Numbered from the stretch's first letter, positions 1 to 9,357 are shown. The stretch: 51,532 bases of DNA from Candidatus Levybacteria bacterium RIFCSPHIGHO2_01_FULL_41_15 (GCA_001782165.1 MFNV01000010.1:1-51532), one strand, 5' to 3'. Notes: generated by a model from the sequence alone, not told the origin. Numbers and translations are program-made.

Positions 1-3000
1 GTTGGCTACCAGGCCCTCTACTCAAACACGACAGGCGCCAACAACACCGCCGTTGGCTACCGGGCCCTCTACTCAAACACAACAGGCGACTACAACACCG
101 CCGTTGGCTACAGTGCTCTCTCCTTAAACACAACAGGCGCCAGCAACACCGCTCTTGGCTACGACGCAGGTCGTACAAACAGCGGACAGTATTACAACCA
201 GACAGGAAGCAATAATGTATATCTTGGGTACAATGCAGGACCATGGACTCAGAATGCATCTTTTAATAACTCAACTGCCATAGGAGCGTATTCTCTGGTT
301 AATGCAAGCAATTCTCTGGTTCTCGGAGGAACAGCATTCTATGCAGTAAATGTAGGTATCGGCACCGCAACCCCATCAGCTGTACTTGATATCCAGGGAG
401 GACAAATGGGAGGAAATGCTGCTCTAATAGTAAACCAGACAGGAGTAAGTACAAATGATCTAATCACCGCCTCAGCATCAGGAACAACTAAATTTACTCT
501 TTCCAATGCCGGAGTAGCGTCCTTGGTAGGAGGCCAGACTGCAGATCTAACATCCCTTGGTAATGCAAATCTGACAATATCCGCAGGTGGTACAGGAGAC
601 CTAAGGCTTCTTTCTGATTCAGATACAGATATTCTCCTTCCCTATTCTGACTTTACATCTGAGGACAACAGTGTTCTATACACAGGTGTTGGCGGAAAAC
701 TCTCAGCACTTACTACTACAACATCAGGTCTGTGTATAGTCTCTGCAGCTGCTGACAATGCTCCTACATGGGCTACATGTCCCGGAGGATCCGGAGGAAG
801 CTCTAACTGGACACTTGATACCACAAATGGGCTTCTTTTCCCAAATAATAATACGGTAGATTTACTGGTTGGCGGCAGGGCAACCTCCTCTGCCAAATTC
901 GCAGTCTTAAACATAAACTCCGGTACTCCAACAGCATCTGTTTCTGCAGGAACAGCAGGAGGAGCTTTCTTGACAGCTGATGGGTATCTTTCAAGTACAG
1001 CAAGACAAACATTAACAATCGGTAATTCCTCAACCTACAATACCACAGGAAATGTCCTTCTTAATCCAAATGGAACAGGAAAAGTAGGAATAGGTCTTAC
1101 CAACCCCAATAACAATATCCAAGTTCTTGACCTTATCAACTTTGATGCAACAACCTCAGGAACCTTCCTTGGCTATAGAACTGGTTATGCTAATTCAGGC
1201 ACTGGAAGTACATTTGTAGGCTATGAGGCTGGATTTAGGAATACCACAGGTGTAAATACAGCCGTAGGTTATCAAGCCTTAGATGCGAATACAACAGGGA
1301 CCGCAAATGTGGCGATTGGGAAGTTTGCCCTTGGGGCTAATACCTCTGCCAGCAGTAATACAGCGATTGGTAATCAAGCCTTACAATCGAATACAACAGG
1401 GATCAAGAATGTGGCGATTGGAAGTACTACACTCCTCTCAAACACCACGGCCAGCCATAACATGGCGATCGGCTTCCAAGCCCTAACACTCAATACAACA
1501 GGAGCCCAAAATGCGGCGATTGGAAGTAGTACACTCCTCTCAAACACAACAGGCGCCAACAACACCGCCATAGGATTTCAAGCAGGATATGGAGCACCGG
1601 GGACAGGATTGTATGCAAATACAACAGGAAGCAATAACACTTTCATAGGGTACAATGCATCTGCCTTTTCAGCAACCCAGAGAAACAATATGACAGCGAT
1701 TGGAGTTTTCTCTGTTGTTGATCAGGCTAACTCTTTGGTTTTGGGAGGACTTGGATTTTATGCTGTGAATGTAGGTATTGGTACAGCCACTCCATCTGCA
1801 GTCCTTGATATACAAGGAGGCCAAATGGGAGGAAATGCCGCTCTTATTGTGAACCAGACAGGAGCAAGCGCAAATGATCTATTTACAGCCTCTGCCTCGG
1901 GCGTTACCAAATTTACAATACAAAATGGGGGAACAGCCTCATCAGCGGGGAATTTTGTATTTGATACTACGGGAATTATATCAACCACCAAAAAACAGAC
2001 CTTAACCTTGGGCGATGCAAATACCGGGGAGATACATATTTATACCCCTGCCGGAGCTAAAACCGAATTATTATGCTCAAACGCGTCCCATGGCGATGCA
2101 CTGGCCTTAAGTGATGCGAGCATTGGAGATTGCTCCAATGCCGGTCAAGGGGATATTGCTGAATATTATGGTTCTTCCGGAGATTTAGAGCCCGGAGATT
2201 TAGTAGTTATGGACCAAAATAAGGCTCCCCAAGAAGTCCAGACTGATGTAGGTCATGGAAGTAAAGCTTGGGTAAAAAAATCCAGCTATCCATACGACAA
2301 TAAACTTATAGGAATAGTATCGACTAATCCTTCCCGCTTCTCATTATTATCTGATGGAGTCTTTGAAGAAGAAGAAATTTCCGTTCCCGTTGCCCTAGTT
2401 GGCCGAGTACCGGTTAAAGTTTCAACCGAAAACGGACCTATTAATATAGGAGATGTACTGACATCCTCTTCGGTTCCCGGAGTCGCGATGAAGTCTACCA
2501 GAGCAGGACAAGTTGTTGGAAAAGCTTTGCAATCCTTCGACGGAGCTCAGGACGACATTGGTCGGATAATTGCCTTTGTGAATGTTTCCTGGTCTGACCC
2601 ATCGGTTTATATTACTGCGGATGGAACCTTAGCAAATACCAATCCTTTGAGCTCAGAGGCGGCGGCGCTGGCGCTGGGGCTACCTTCGGTGCCCGAAGCG
2701 CCAACAATTATGTCTAACGATCCCGTATCGTCAGCCTCGTCATCATCTGGGAGTTTTGATTTGGCGAGTGATCAGAACTTTATAGATCTTAAGAACAGAG
2801 TGGCAAGTGTTGAAGCGCAAATTGAAAGTTTGCGCTCGGATATTATAAACAGTTCGACCCAGTCCGCATTCTTGCAAAGCGTTTTGGGCGACACGTCAAA
2901 CGTGCCTATCGCGTCTGACTCGGCAGAGTTTGTCTCAAATCTTCAAAACCTTGATATACAGTCGGCTACGATTTCGGGAAACCTTATGGTTTTGGGGAGA

Positions 3001-3492
3001 ACAACACTCTCGGATCTTGGAGTAACAGGAAATATAACGGCAGGGCTTCTCTCGATTCACGGTTTGGACAGTTCGGCTAACAACGGAGACGGGGGGGCGA
3101 CTATAAATAGCATTGGAGATCTCAACCTTCAAAACAATCAGTTGGGCGGAATAAATATACTTGCCGGCAAAGTTACAATTGATAATAAAGGAAACATTAA
3201 GACAGAGGGCGAGCTCACAGTTAAGAAAGTCAATATAGATACGGCCGCGTCAGACGCGGCATCGTTGGGTTCCGCAACCCTGCTCGCAGGACAGACCAGT
3301 GTCATAATTGAGACGACTGCGGTTACCAATAAGTCCAAAGTATTTATAACGCCTACAACCAAGACAGGGAACAGAAGCTTGATAGTTTCGCAAAAGAGCG
3401 CGGGGACAGGATTTACAGTCACAATCGAAACATCTTACACAAGCGATATTAAATTTGACTGGTGGATTGTGGACGAAGTCCACAATCCATAA
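1..3492 (+). CDS. Large repeat-containing surface/tail-fibre-like protein (5' end outside window): NTTG.NTAVGYQAL repeats, Peptidase_G2/IMC-like region, C-terminal coiled coil and beta region
   Basis: Frame 1 is open from base 1 (VGYQALYSNTTGANNTAVGYRALYSNTTG...) and in frame with ORF 406..3492, so 406 is an internal Met. GDLVVMDQ...GIVSTNPS...VALVGRVPVKV resembles Peptidase_G2-like domains. Confidence 0.85.
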   Translation, partial: VGYQALYSNTTGANNTAVGYRALYSNTTGDYNTAVGYSALSLNTTGASNTALGYDAGRTNSGQYYNQTGSNNVYLGYNAGPWTQNASFNNSTAIGAYSLVNASNSLVLGGTAFYAVNVGIGTATPSAVLDIQGGQMGGNAALIVNQTGVSTNDLITASASGTTKFTLSNAGVASLVGGQTADLTSLGNANLTISAGGTGDLRLLSDSDTDILLPYSDFTSEDNSVLYTGVGGKLSALTTTTSGLCIVSAAADNAPTWATCPGGSGGSSNWTLDTTNGLLFPNNNTVDLLVGGRATSSAKFAVLNINSGTPTASVSAGTAGGAFLTADGYLSSTARQTLTIGNSSTYNTTGNVLLNPNGTGKVGIGLTNPNNNIQVLDLINFDATTSGTFLGYRTGYANSGTGSTFVGYEAGFRNTTGVNTAVGYQALDANTTGTANVAIGKFALGANTSASSNTAIGNQALQSNTTGIKNVAIGSTTLLSNTTASHNMAIGFQALTLNTTGAQNAAIGSSTLLSNTTGANNTAIGFQAGYGAPGTGLYANTTGSNNTFIGYNASAFSATQRNNMTAIGVFSVVDQANSLVLGGLGFYAVNVGIGTATPSAVLDIQGGQMGGNAALIVNQTGASANDLFTASASGVTKFTIQNGGTASSAGNFVFDTTGIISTTKKQTLTLGDANTGEIHIYTPAGAKTELLCSNASHGDALALSDASIGDCSNAGQGDIAEYYGSSGDLEPGDLVVMDQNKAPQEVQTDVGHGSKAWVKKSSYPYDNKLIGIVSTNPSRFSLLSDGVFEEEEISVPVALVGRVPVKVSTENGPINIGDVLTSSSVPGVAMKSTRAGQVVGKALQSFDGAQDDIGRIIAFVNVSWSDPSVYITADGTLANTNPLSSEAAALALGLPSVPEAPTIMSNDPVSSASSSSGSFDLASDQNFIDLKNRVASVEAQIESLRSDIINSSTQSAFLQSVLGDTSNVPIASDSAEFVSNLQNLDIQSATISGNLMVLGRTTLSDLGVTGNITAGLLSIHGLDSSANNGDGGATINSIGDLNLQNNQLGGINILAGKVTIDNKGNIKTEGELTVKKVNIDTAASDAASLGSATLLAGQTSVIIETTAVTNKSKVFITPTTKTGNRSLIVSQKSAGTGFTVTIETSYTSDIKFDWWIVDEVHNP

Positions 3493-3521
3493 TTGTTAAA
3501 TTGTTCGATTGCTAAATTGCT

Positions 3522-3893
3522 ATGAAATATCTGGAGTTGAATGACATAACTTCTTATAAAAAAGCCTTCCTTCTGTCTAATTATGTTTGGGACATTATTT
3601 CCTCTTGGAAATTCTTTGAAAAAGAGACTGTAGGAATTCAATTTGTAAGATCAATAGATTCAATATCGGCTAACATCGCAGAGGGGTTTGGAAGATTTAA
3701 CAAGAAAGATAAAATTAAATTCTATTACTATTCATTGGGTTCTGTTCGGGAAAGTTTGGACTGGAATGAAAAGTCAAAAATTAGAAAACTTATAAGTGAA
3801 AGTCAATATAAGAAGATTTTTTCTGAGCTAGAATTTTTACCTAAAGAGATTCATCAGTTAATTAAATTTACTTTTAGTAAATTGAAGCAATAG
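3522..3893 (+). CDS. Four helix bundle protein (S23/IVP family)
   Basis: FVRSIDSISANIAEGFGRFNKKDKIKFYYYSLGSVRES is the classic 4HB (PF05635/TIGR02436) motif. Confidence 0.88.
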   Translation: MKYLELNDITSYKKAFLLSNYVWDIISSWKFFEKETVGIQFVRSIDSISANIAEGFGRFNKKDKIKFYYYSLGSVRESLDWNEKSKIRKLISESQYKKIFSELEFLPKEIHQLIKFTFSKLKQ

Positions 3894-3922
3894 AACAATA
3901 CAACAATCTAACAATTGTTAAT

Positions 3923-4267
3923 ATGAGTATAGAATTATCTCTTTACATCGAAAAAAGGATTTTAAATCTTCTGCTTTTTGCCTTGGAGCTTAAAAGGCAA
4001 CTGCCTGAAAGCTCTGATAATTTCATTTTATCCAATCAGATAGTAAGGATAATAAGACGCCTTGAGAGTATTTATGAGATGGCAAGGCAGGTAGGAGAAG
4101 GGGAGGAATTCGTTTCAGTGATGGTTGAAGCACAGAAAGAGGCGCGAGAAACGAAGTATTGGATTAGGGTTCTAAAAGAGTCAAATGCGCAACTACGTAT
4201 AATTTCGGAGCTTGAGGATGAAAGCGAGGAGCTAATTAAGATTTTCTCAAGAATTATCAGTATGTAG
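3923..4267 (+). CDS. Four helix bundle-like protein
   Basis: QIVRIIRRLESIYEMARQVGEG...EAQKEARETKYWIRVLKES matches the 4HB C-terminal motif EA.ET.YWL.LL. Confidence 0.65.
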   Translation: MSIELSLYIEKRILNLLLFALELKRQLPESSDNFILSNQIVRIIRRLESIYEMARQVGEGEEFVSVMVEAQKEARETKYWIRVLKESNAQLRIISELEDESEELIKIFSRIISM

Positions 4268-4302
4268 AATTAATTGCTAGATTGCTAAATTGCTAAATTG
4301 TT

Positions 4303-4896
4303 ATGAAATATCTGGAGTTGAAAATGAAAAATAAGAATTTAAAGACCAAGGCGGGATATGAATATCTGCTGGCTTATAAAATAACTGTACCAATTTATGA
4401 CTACACGGTTGAATTTGTAAAAAGATGGATTAACGGTCGCTCAAGAACCAAAGATCAAATGGAGCAGGCTGCCCGTTCGGGGATGACAAACATTGCAGAG
4501 GGAAATAAACAAAAGAGCCTGGAGCTTTATATAAAATTGGCTGGTATTTCGCGAGGAAGCCTTGAGGAGCTTTTGAAAGATTATTTATCTTTTGCTAGAC
4601 AAAACTCTATAGATATTTGGGATAAGCAAAGATGTGTAAGGGAAATAAGGGAGATAGGGCAGATATGGGAAATAATAAAGAAAAATCCTACTCTCCCGGA
4701 TTCCCCCAATTTCCCCAATCTCCCACATGATAAGGAGAAGGCAGTTAATTTAATGCTGACTCTAATAAACCAAGCAAACTATCTTTTAGATAAATTAGTC
4801 GAGGCCTTGCTAAAAAAGCATCAGGAGAAGGGCGGATTTTCAGAGAACCTTCTTAAAAGAAGAATTGAATACAGGAGCATTAAGCTAAAACAATAG
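4303..4896 (+). CDS. Four helix bundle suffix domain-type protein
   Basis: MEQAARSGMTNIAEGNKQKSLELYIKLAGISRGSLEELLKDYLSFAR. Confidence 0.8.
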   Translation: MKYLELKMKNKNLKTKAGYEYLLAYKITVPIYDYTVEFVKRWINGRSRTKDQMEQAARSGMTNIAEGNKQKSLELYIKLAGISRGSLEELLKDYLSFARQNSIDIWDKQRCVREIREIGQIWEIIKKNPTLPDSPNFPNLPHDKEKAVNLMLTLINQANYLLDKLVEALLKKHQEKGGFSENLLKRRIEYRSIKLKQ

Positions 4897-4977
4897 AATG
4901 AGCAATATAACAATAAAACAATTGAGCAATTCAAGGCATACTTGACAGACTAATCTAATCTGCTAGAATAAACTTGC

Positions 4978-7431
4978 ATGAGACGGTTTTTCAAAATATC
5001 GCCGACGCTTCAAAGTAAATTTTTTCCGCTTTTCTCAGCGCTTTTGTTAATTTTGCCTCCTTTTCTTTCGATGGTAGGACCGGTTTATTCACAAAGCACT
5101 GTTCTTGCCGTTGCCTTTGCTGCCGTCGAGCCCAGTCCCGAGATCTGCGACGGCATCGACAACGACCTCAACGGTCTGGTCGACGAGGGTTTCCCCGATA
5201 CCGACGGCGACACCATGGCCGACTGCGTGGACCCCGACGACGACAACGACGGCATCCCCGACGCCACCGACGCCTGCCCGCTCGACCCCGAAGACTTCGA
5301 CGGCTTCGAAGACTTCGACGGCTGTCCCGAGCCAGATCCAACTCCCACTCCCACTCCTACTCCAACCCCAACACCCTCTCCAACTCCCACTCCTACTCCA
5401 ACCCCAACACCCTCTCCAACTCCAACCCCCATTCCATGCGAGACTTTTGTAACAGTTCCCGACGCAGATCCTTCAACATTTACCGTAAACTCAACCTGCG
5501 ATGAGCCGGATGCAACTATCGGTGATGGATTTTGTGATGCAGGCTTAGTGACTAATAAATGTACCTTGCGCGCTGCTATTGCGGAAGCCAATTCCCATCC
5601 CAATACCAACCCTGCCACTCCTGACACAATAAACTTTAGTATGGGTTCAGGTACCCAAACAATCGCTCCGCTTTCTGCTCTTCCAACACTTATCGACCCG
5701 GTAATAATCGACGGCACAACCCAACCCGGATTTGCCGGAACGCCGATTGTTGAATTAAGCGGAGTGAATGTTAGCGGAGTCAATGGCCTTCATATCACAT
5801 CCGGCGACAGTACTGTACAGGGTCTTGTTATTAACCGATTTCCAACCGCCAGTACCTTTGGTATGGCTATAAGAATCGGAAACAATGGCAGAAATACCAT
5901 TAAAGGAAATTTCATTGGTACCGACGTTACCGGTAGCGTGGCGCAGGCAAATGGTTTTGGGATTTTAATAGAGAACGGGTCCAACAACAACACAATTGGT
6001 GGAACTTCCGCTGTTGATAGGAATATTATTTATCCCGGGAATACTTCTGGAGTTGAGATCTCGGGAGATGGCACAGATAACAATACAATTATTGGTAATT
6101 ACATTGGAGTCAGAACTGATGGTAGTGCAGTAATAGCTGGGGTACAAGGCAATAATGGTATACGAATATCAAATGGCAGTAAAAATAATGATATCGGCGG
6201 TAACTCTGCAAGCAGACGAAATATTATTTCCGGCAACAGTTTTGGAGTCAAAATTGATAATGCAGGATCTGAGAACAATCGAGTTATGGGAAATTACATT
6301 GGATCTGATAGCACTGGTACTGTAGCAATAGGAAACAGCGTAGGCGTTCGTCTTGGAAGCTCGTCCCAGCACAATAATATAGGCGGTCCCGGTAATGGAG
6401 ACGGTAATATAATATCAGGCAATCAGAACGGAATTGAGATTCACACAAGTGCAAAATTTAATTCTATTGAAGGCAACCAGATCGGATTAAAAGCTCCGCT
6501 CGGAGGTCCCCTTGCAAGAGAAAGCGGAATAAGAGCAGCAGAATCTGAAGCACTCCCGAATTCTGTAGGTATATATATACTTTTAGGCTCCCAAGATAAT
6601 ACAGTAGGGGGAGCAACTACGGAAGAGTTTAATACAATTGCTCATAATACGGGTGAGGGAATTCATGTTGACGGACAAGATACCACGGGCAATACTTTAA
6701 GCGCTAATTCTATTTATGATAATGGCACCGGGATTAATAATTCTAACGGCGGAAATGGAGAACTTGCGGCTCCTGTCGTGACCGAGACCGGTTCTGCGGG
6801 AGGCACTTCCTGCGCACTTTGCAAAATTGATATTTATTCGGATGATGGAAACCAAGGCCGGATTTATGAGGCTACAGTTTATGCAGATTCAGATGGCAAT
6901 TGGCACTACCCGGGCGCCGTTACCGGACCTAATGTCACCGCTATTGCAACAGACGGAACTGGTAACTCCTCTGAATTTTCCATTCCGGCAACTGTCCCGG
7001 CTGGATTTCACGATGTCAAGGTCAAAAAACTGGACAGTGGAGGTAAGGCTTTGGCGTTGGGCGGTGATGGCAAAGCCGACCGTGACGTCCATTTAGAGTT
7101 TCAGAATAAGAGCGCCCACACCGAGATTATCCGCGGAAGTCTTGAATTGGCCGGACTACCCGAAGGGTGCACTGCCACAAACCTCAAAACTGGGGCGCTA
7201 ATTGGTTCACCTGGGGGCTTACTGGTAGACGATACTTCAAGCTACTTGCAAAACCAGACTAAGAAATTTAACTTCAAGATGAGAATTATCTGTTCGCCAA
7301 TTCCTGCAAAAACTCCCATTACTTTTAAGGCAAGAGTAGATCATAACGCTGACGATGGCTTGGGTGCGGACAATGATGATTCCAATCCCGTAAACAACAT
7401 CCTTACTCGCTTCCACATCCTCAAAAAGTGA
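4978..7431 (+). CDS. Secreted surface protein: signal peptide, Asp-rich MopE/TSP3-like Ca-binding module, Pro-Thr linker, CSLREA-type domain, right-handed beta-helix repeats
   Basis: EICDGIDNDLNGLVDEGF, DTDGDTMADCVDPDDDNDGIPDATDACP, (PT)n, TFTVNSTCDEPDATIGDGFC...CTLRAAIAEAN, repeated NTIGG...NIISGN. Confidence 0.82.
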   Translation: MRRFFKISPTLQSKFFPLFSALLLILPPFLSMVGPVYSQSTVLAVAFAAVEPSPEICDGIDNDLNGLVDEGFPDTDGDTMADCVDPDDDNDGIPDATDACPLDPEDFDGFEDFDGCPEPDPTPTPTPTPTPTPSPTPTPTPTPTPSPTPTPIPCETFVTVPDADPSTFTVNSTCDEPDATIGDGFCDAGLVTNKCTLRAAIAEANSHPNTNPATPDTINFSMGSGTQTIAPLSALPTLIDPVIIDGTTQPGFAGTPIVELSGVNVSGVNGLHITSGDSTVQGLVINRFPTASTFGMAIRIGNNGRNTIKGNFIGTDVTGSVAQANGFGILIENGSNNNTIGGTSAVDRNIIYPGNTSGVEISGDGTDNNTIIGNYIGVRTDGSAVIAGVQGNNGIRISNGSKNNDIGGNSASRRNIISGNSFGVKIDNAGSENNRVMGNYIGSDSTGTVAIGNSVGVRLGSSSQHNNIGGPGNGDGNIISGNQNGIEIHTSAKFNSIEGNQIGLKAPLGGPLARESGIRAAESEALPNSVGIYILLGSQDNTVGGATTEEFNTIAHNTGEGIHVDGQDTTGNTLSANSIYDNGTGINNSNGGNGELAAPVVTETGSAGGTSCALCKIDIYSDDGNQGRIYEATVYADSDGNWHYPGAVTGPNVTAIATDGTGNSSEFSIPATVPAGFHDVKVKKLDSGGKALALGGDGKADRDVHLEFQNKSAHTEIIRGSLELAGLPEGCTATNLKTGALIGSPGGLLVDDTSSYLQNQTKKFNFKMRIICSPIPAKTPITFKARVDHNADDGLGADNDDSNPVNNILTRFHILKK

Positions 7432-7475
7432 ATTTGACGACGATTTGACGATCCCGTATCGTTATGTTTTCGTCA

Positions 7476-7898
7476 CTACTTGAGTTCAACCGTAGCTCCC
7501 GCGGTCGTTAGTTTTTCCTTGGCTTCTTCCGCTGTCTTTTTGTTGACCTGAGTCATAACCTCTTTTGGCGCAGCGTCCACCAAATCTTTTGCTTCCTTAA
7601 GTCCTAATGTTGGGACCAATTCTCTTAGAGCTTTAATGACTGAAATTTTATTTGCTCCGGAATTTGCAATTACAACATTAAAGACAGTTTGTTCTTCCAC
7701 TGGCTCCTGATCTCCCGCCGGTTGCGCTGCTCCGTTTGCCGGTATGGATGCAACCATTGCCTGAGCCGAAACTCCAAATTTCTCTTCAAGTGCTTTCACA
7801 AAATCAGAAAGCTCCAAAACTGTCATCTGTCCGACTGCTTTTATTAAATCGTCTGTTTTCGTCCCCGATTTAATCGGGGTCGTTTTTTTATCTGCCAT
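7476..7898 (-). CDS. rplL: Ribosomal protein bL12 (L7/L12)
   Basis: [21 protein letters not shown]...[31 protein letters not shown]; start taken at 7898 with GGAGGTG upstream rather than ORF-track 7925. Confidence 0.95.
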   Translation of the reverse strand: MADKKTTPIKSGTKTDDLIKAVGQMTVLELSDFVKALEEKFGVSAQAMVASIPANGAAQPAGDQEPVEEQTVFNVVIANSGANKISVIKALRELVPTLGLKEAKDLVDAAPKEVMTQVNKKTAEEAKEKLTTAGATVELK

Positions 7899-7924
7899 AT
7901 CTACACCTCCCTTCAAATTAGTCA

Positions 7925-8461
7925 CTAACCACTAGTTGCTAGTTGCTTTTTGTTTTGGACAACTTTTAAAGTTAAAACCAAATTATTAATATTCCATGAA
8001 AGAGTTCTATGAAGTCCATAAATAGGAGATTTTAATACGCTTATAACTTGAGAAAGCAATACTTCACGAGAGGGAAGCATGGCTAATTTTAGTACTTGAT
8101 CACCTGTAAGCGCTTGATTATCTAGAATGCCAAATTTAATCGTAGGAAGACCAAACATTTTAAGACTTTTTGCAAGTTGCTTTAAAGGGGGAATTGCATC
8201 GCCGTATGCAAAAAGGGTGGCGGTGGGACCGGTAGAATTTGAAATTTGATCCGCCGACTTGGCGGATGAAATTTGAAGCGCACGCGCAAGCAGGGTGTTT
8301 TTTGTAACCACCAGCTCTGCGTCTAACATTTTAAGAGATTTTTTCAGCTCTTCTAGTTGCTTGTGCTTAAGACCTTGGTAATTAACAAAGACCAAGCTTT
8401 TGGCGCGATCGACCTTTTCTTTGAGCCTTCCGACAATATCAATTTTTTTCTGACTTGGCAT
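7925..8461 (-). CDS. rplJ: Ribosomal protein uL10
   Basis: [40 protein letters not shown]...GPTATLF. Confidence 0.93.
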   Translation of the reverse strand: MPSQKKIDIVGRLKEKVDRAKSLVFVNYQGLKHKQLEELKKSLKMLDAELVVTKNTLLARALQISSAKSADQISNSTGPTATLFAYGDAIPPLKQLAKSLKMFGLPTIKFGILDNQALTGDQVLKLAMLPSREVLLSQVISVLKSPIYGLHRTLSWNINNLVLTLKVVQNKKQLATSG

Positions 8462-8964
8462 ATTTATCCTGAGAGGACCTGCTTGCTCGCCTCGACTTGC
8501 CTCGCGTCGAAGCGGGTTCGGCGAAGCGGGCCGGCAGGCTTTCGTTGGGTTTTTGGTTTAAAACTTCGACACTTCGACTTTGCTCAGTGCTCAGCTCCCA
8601 GCGGTCTTAGGATTTTGATATCTTACCAAACCTTCGGAAATTCGTCAAGGACATAAATTTCTTCTCCTTTTTCCGCAAAGGAACCCAAATCCTTTTTAAA
8701 TTTTTTCTTTTCTTGTGCCGACAAGAGAACCAGAAGCTCTCACCATGTCTCTCCTCATGCTTTCGAAGTTGATTTCGTTTGTCGGGTGATAATTTTCCAC
8801 GCTTGTCAAGCAAGCGAACTCCTTTCAGTCCGTTCCCTCCGAATTCACGGGTTCCCCCTGACGCACTCCATCAACTTCTCACGCATTCGAAATTCGAAAT
8901 GGCGATGTTTAATAATTCAACAATTTAACAAAGTATAACAATTTTGTCTATTGAGCCCACCCAA

Positions 8965-9007
8965 CTTACTTTTCACCTTTTCATCCGCCAGCTGGCGGAA
9001 CGGCTCA
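8965..9007. repeat. 43-bp direct repeat copy A (contains palindrome CCGCCAGCTGGCGG)
   Basis: cttacttttcaccttttcatccgccagctggcggaacggctca, identical to 12660..12702. Confidence 0.95.
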
Positions 9008-9150
9008 AAGAGCATTTATCGAGGGGTCTGCGGGGAAATTGAAAATTTCCCCTTGACAAAACTGTTATACTTTGTTACTTTATAGATAATTAACAAATAT
9101 AAAGTCCCGATTAAATAGGGAAAGATTCTCAAAATAGTAGTTTCGAGACT

Positions 9151-9357
9151 ATGACTAATCAAACGCTATCAATCAATAATCTTCCAGATCTTCTTACAGT
9201 ACGGGAAGTTGCACAAATTCTTCGAGTTTCACCTCTTACTATAAAAAGATGGGGCAAGAGAGGAAAGCTCCCCGCAATAAGAATTAACTCCCGGGGTGAT
9301 CGGCGCTACAAAAAAGAAGCAGTCCTCTGGCTTTTGGGAATACAGCAAAGAGGCTAA
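9151..9357 (+). CDS. Helix-turn-helix (excisionase/MerR-like) DNA-binding protein
   Basis: LTVREVAQILRVSPLTIKRWGKRGKLPAIRINSRGDRRYKKEAVLWLL. Confidence 0.85.
   Translation: MTNQTLSINNLPDLLTVREVAQILRVSPLTIKRWGKRGKLPAIRINSRGDRRYKKEAVLWLLGIQQRG

Noticed and set aside
803-1033. Minus-strand ORFs inside the first surface protein
   Set aside because: Fully contained antisense ORFs of repetitive coding DNA.
1-4900. Diversity-generating retroelement (variable surface protein plus Avd-like 4HB genes)
   Set aside because: Avd proteins are 4-helix bundles, but no reverse transcriptase ORF (YxDD) is in the window and the surface protein C-terminus does not look like a C-type-lectin variable domain.
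5085-5783. 232-aa minus-strand ORF opposite the Ca-binding/PT region
   Set aside because: Gly/Val/Ser low-complexity antisense of the (PT)n and GC-rich coding strand; an ORF artefact.
8607-8813. Small Lys/Arg-rich minus-strand ORF upstream of rplJ
   Set aside because: Lies in the presumed L10 leader; no recognisable motif and basic composition is likely incidental. A structured leader RNA is possible but cannot be established by eye.
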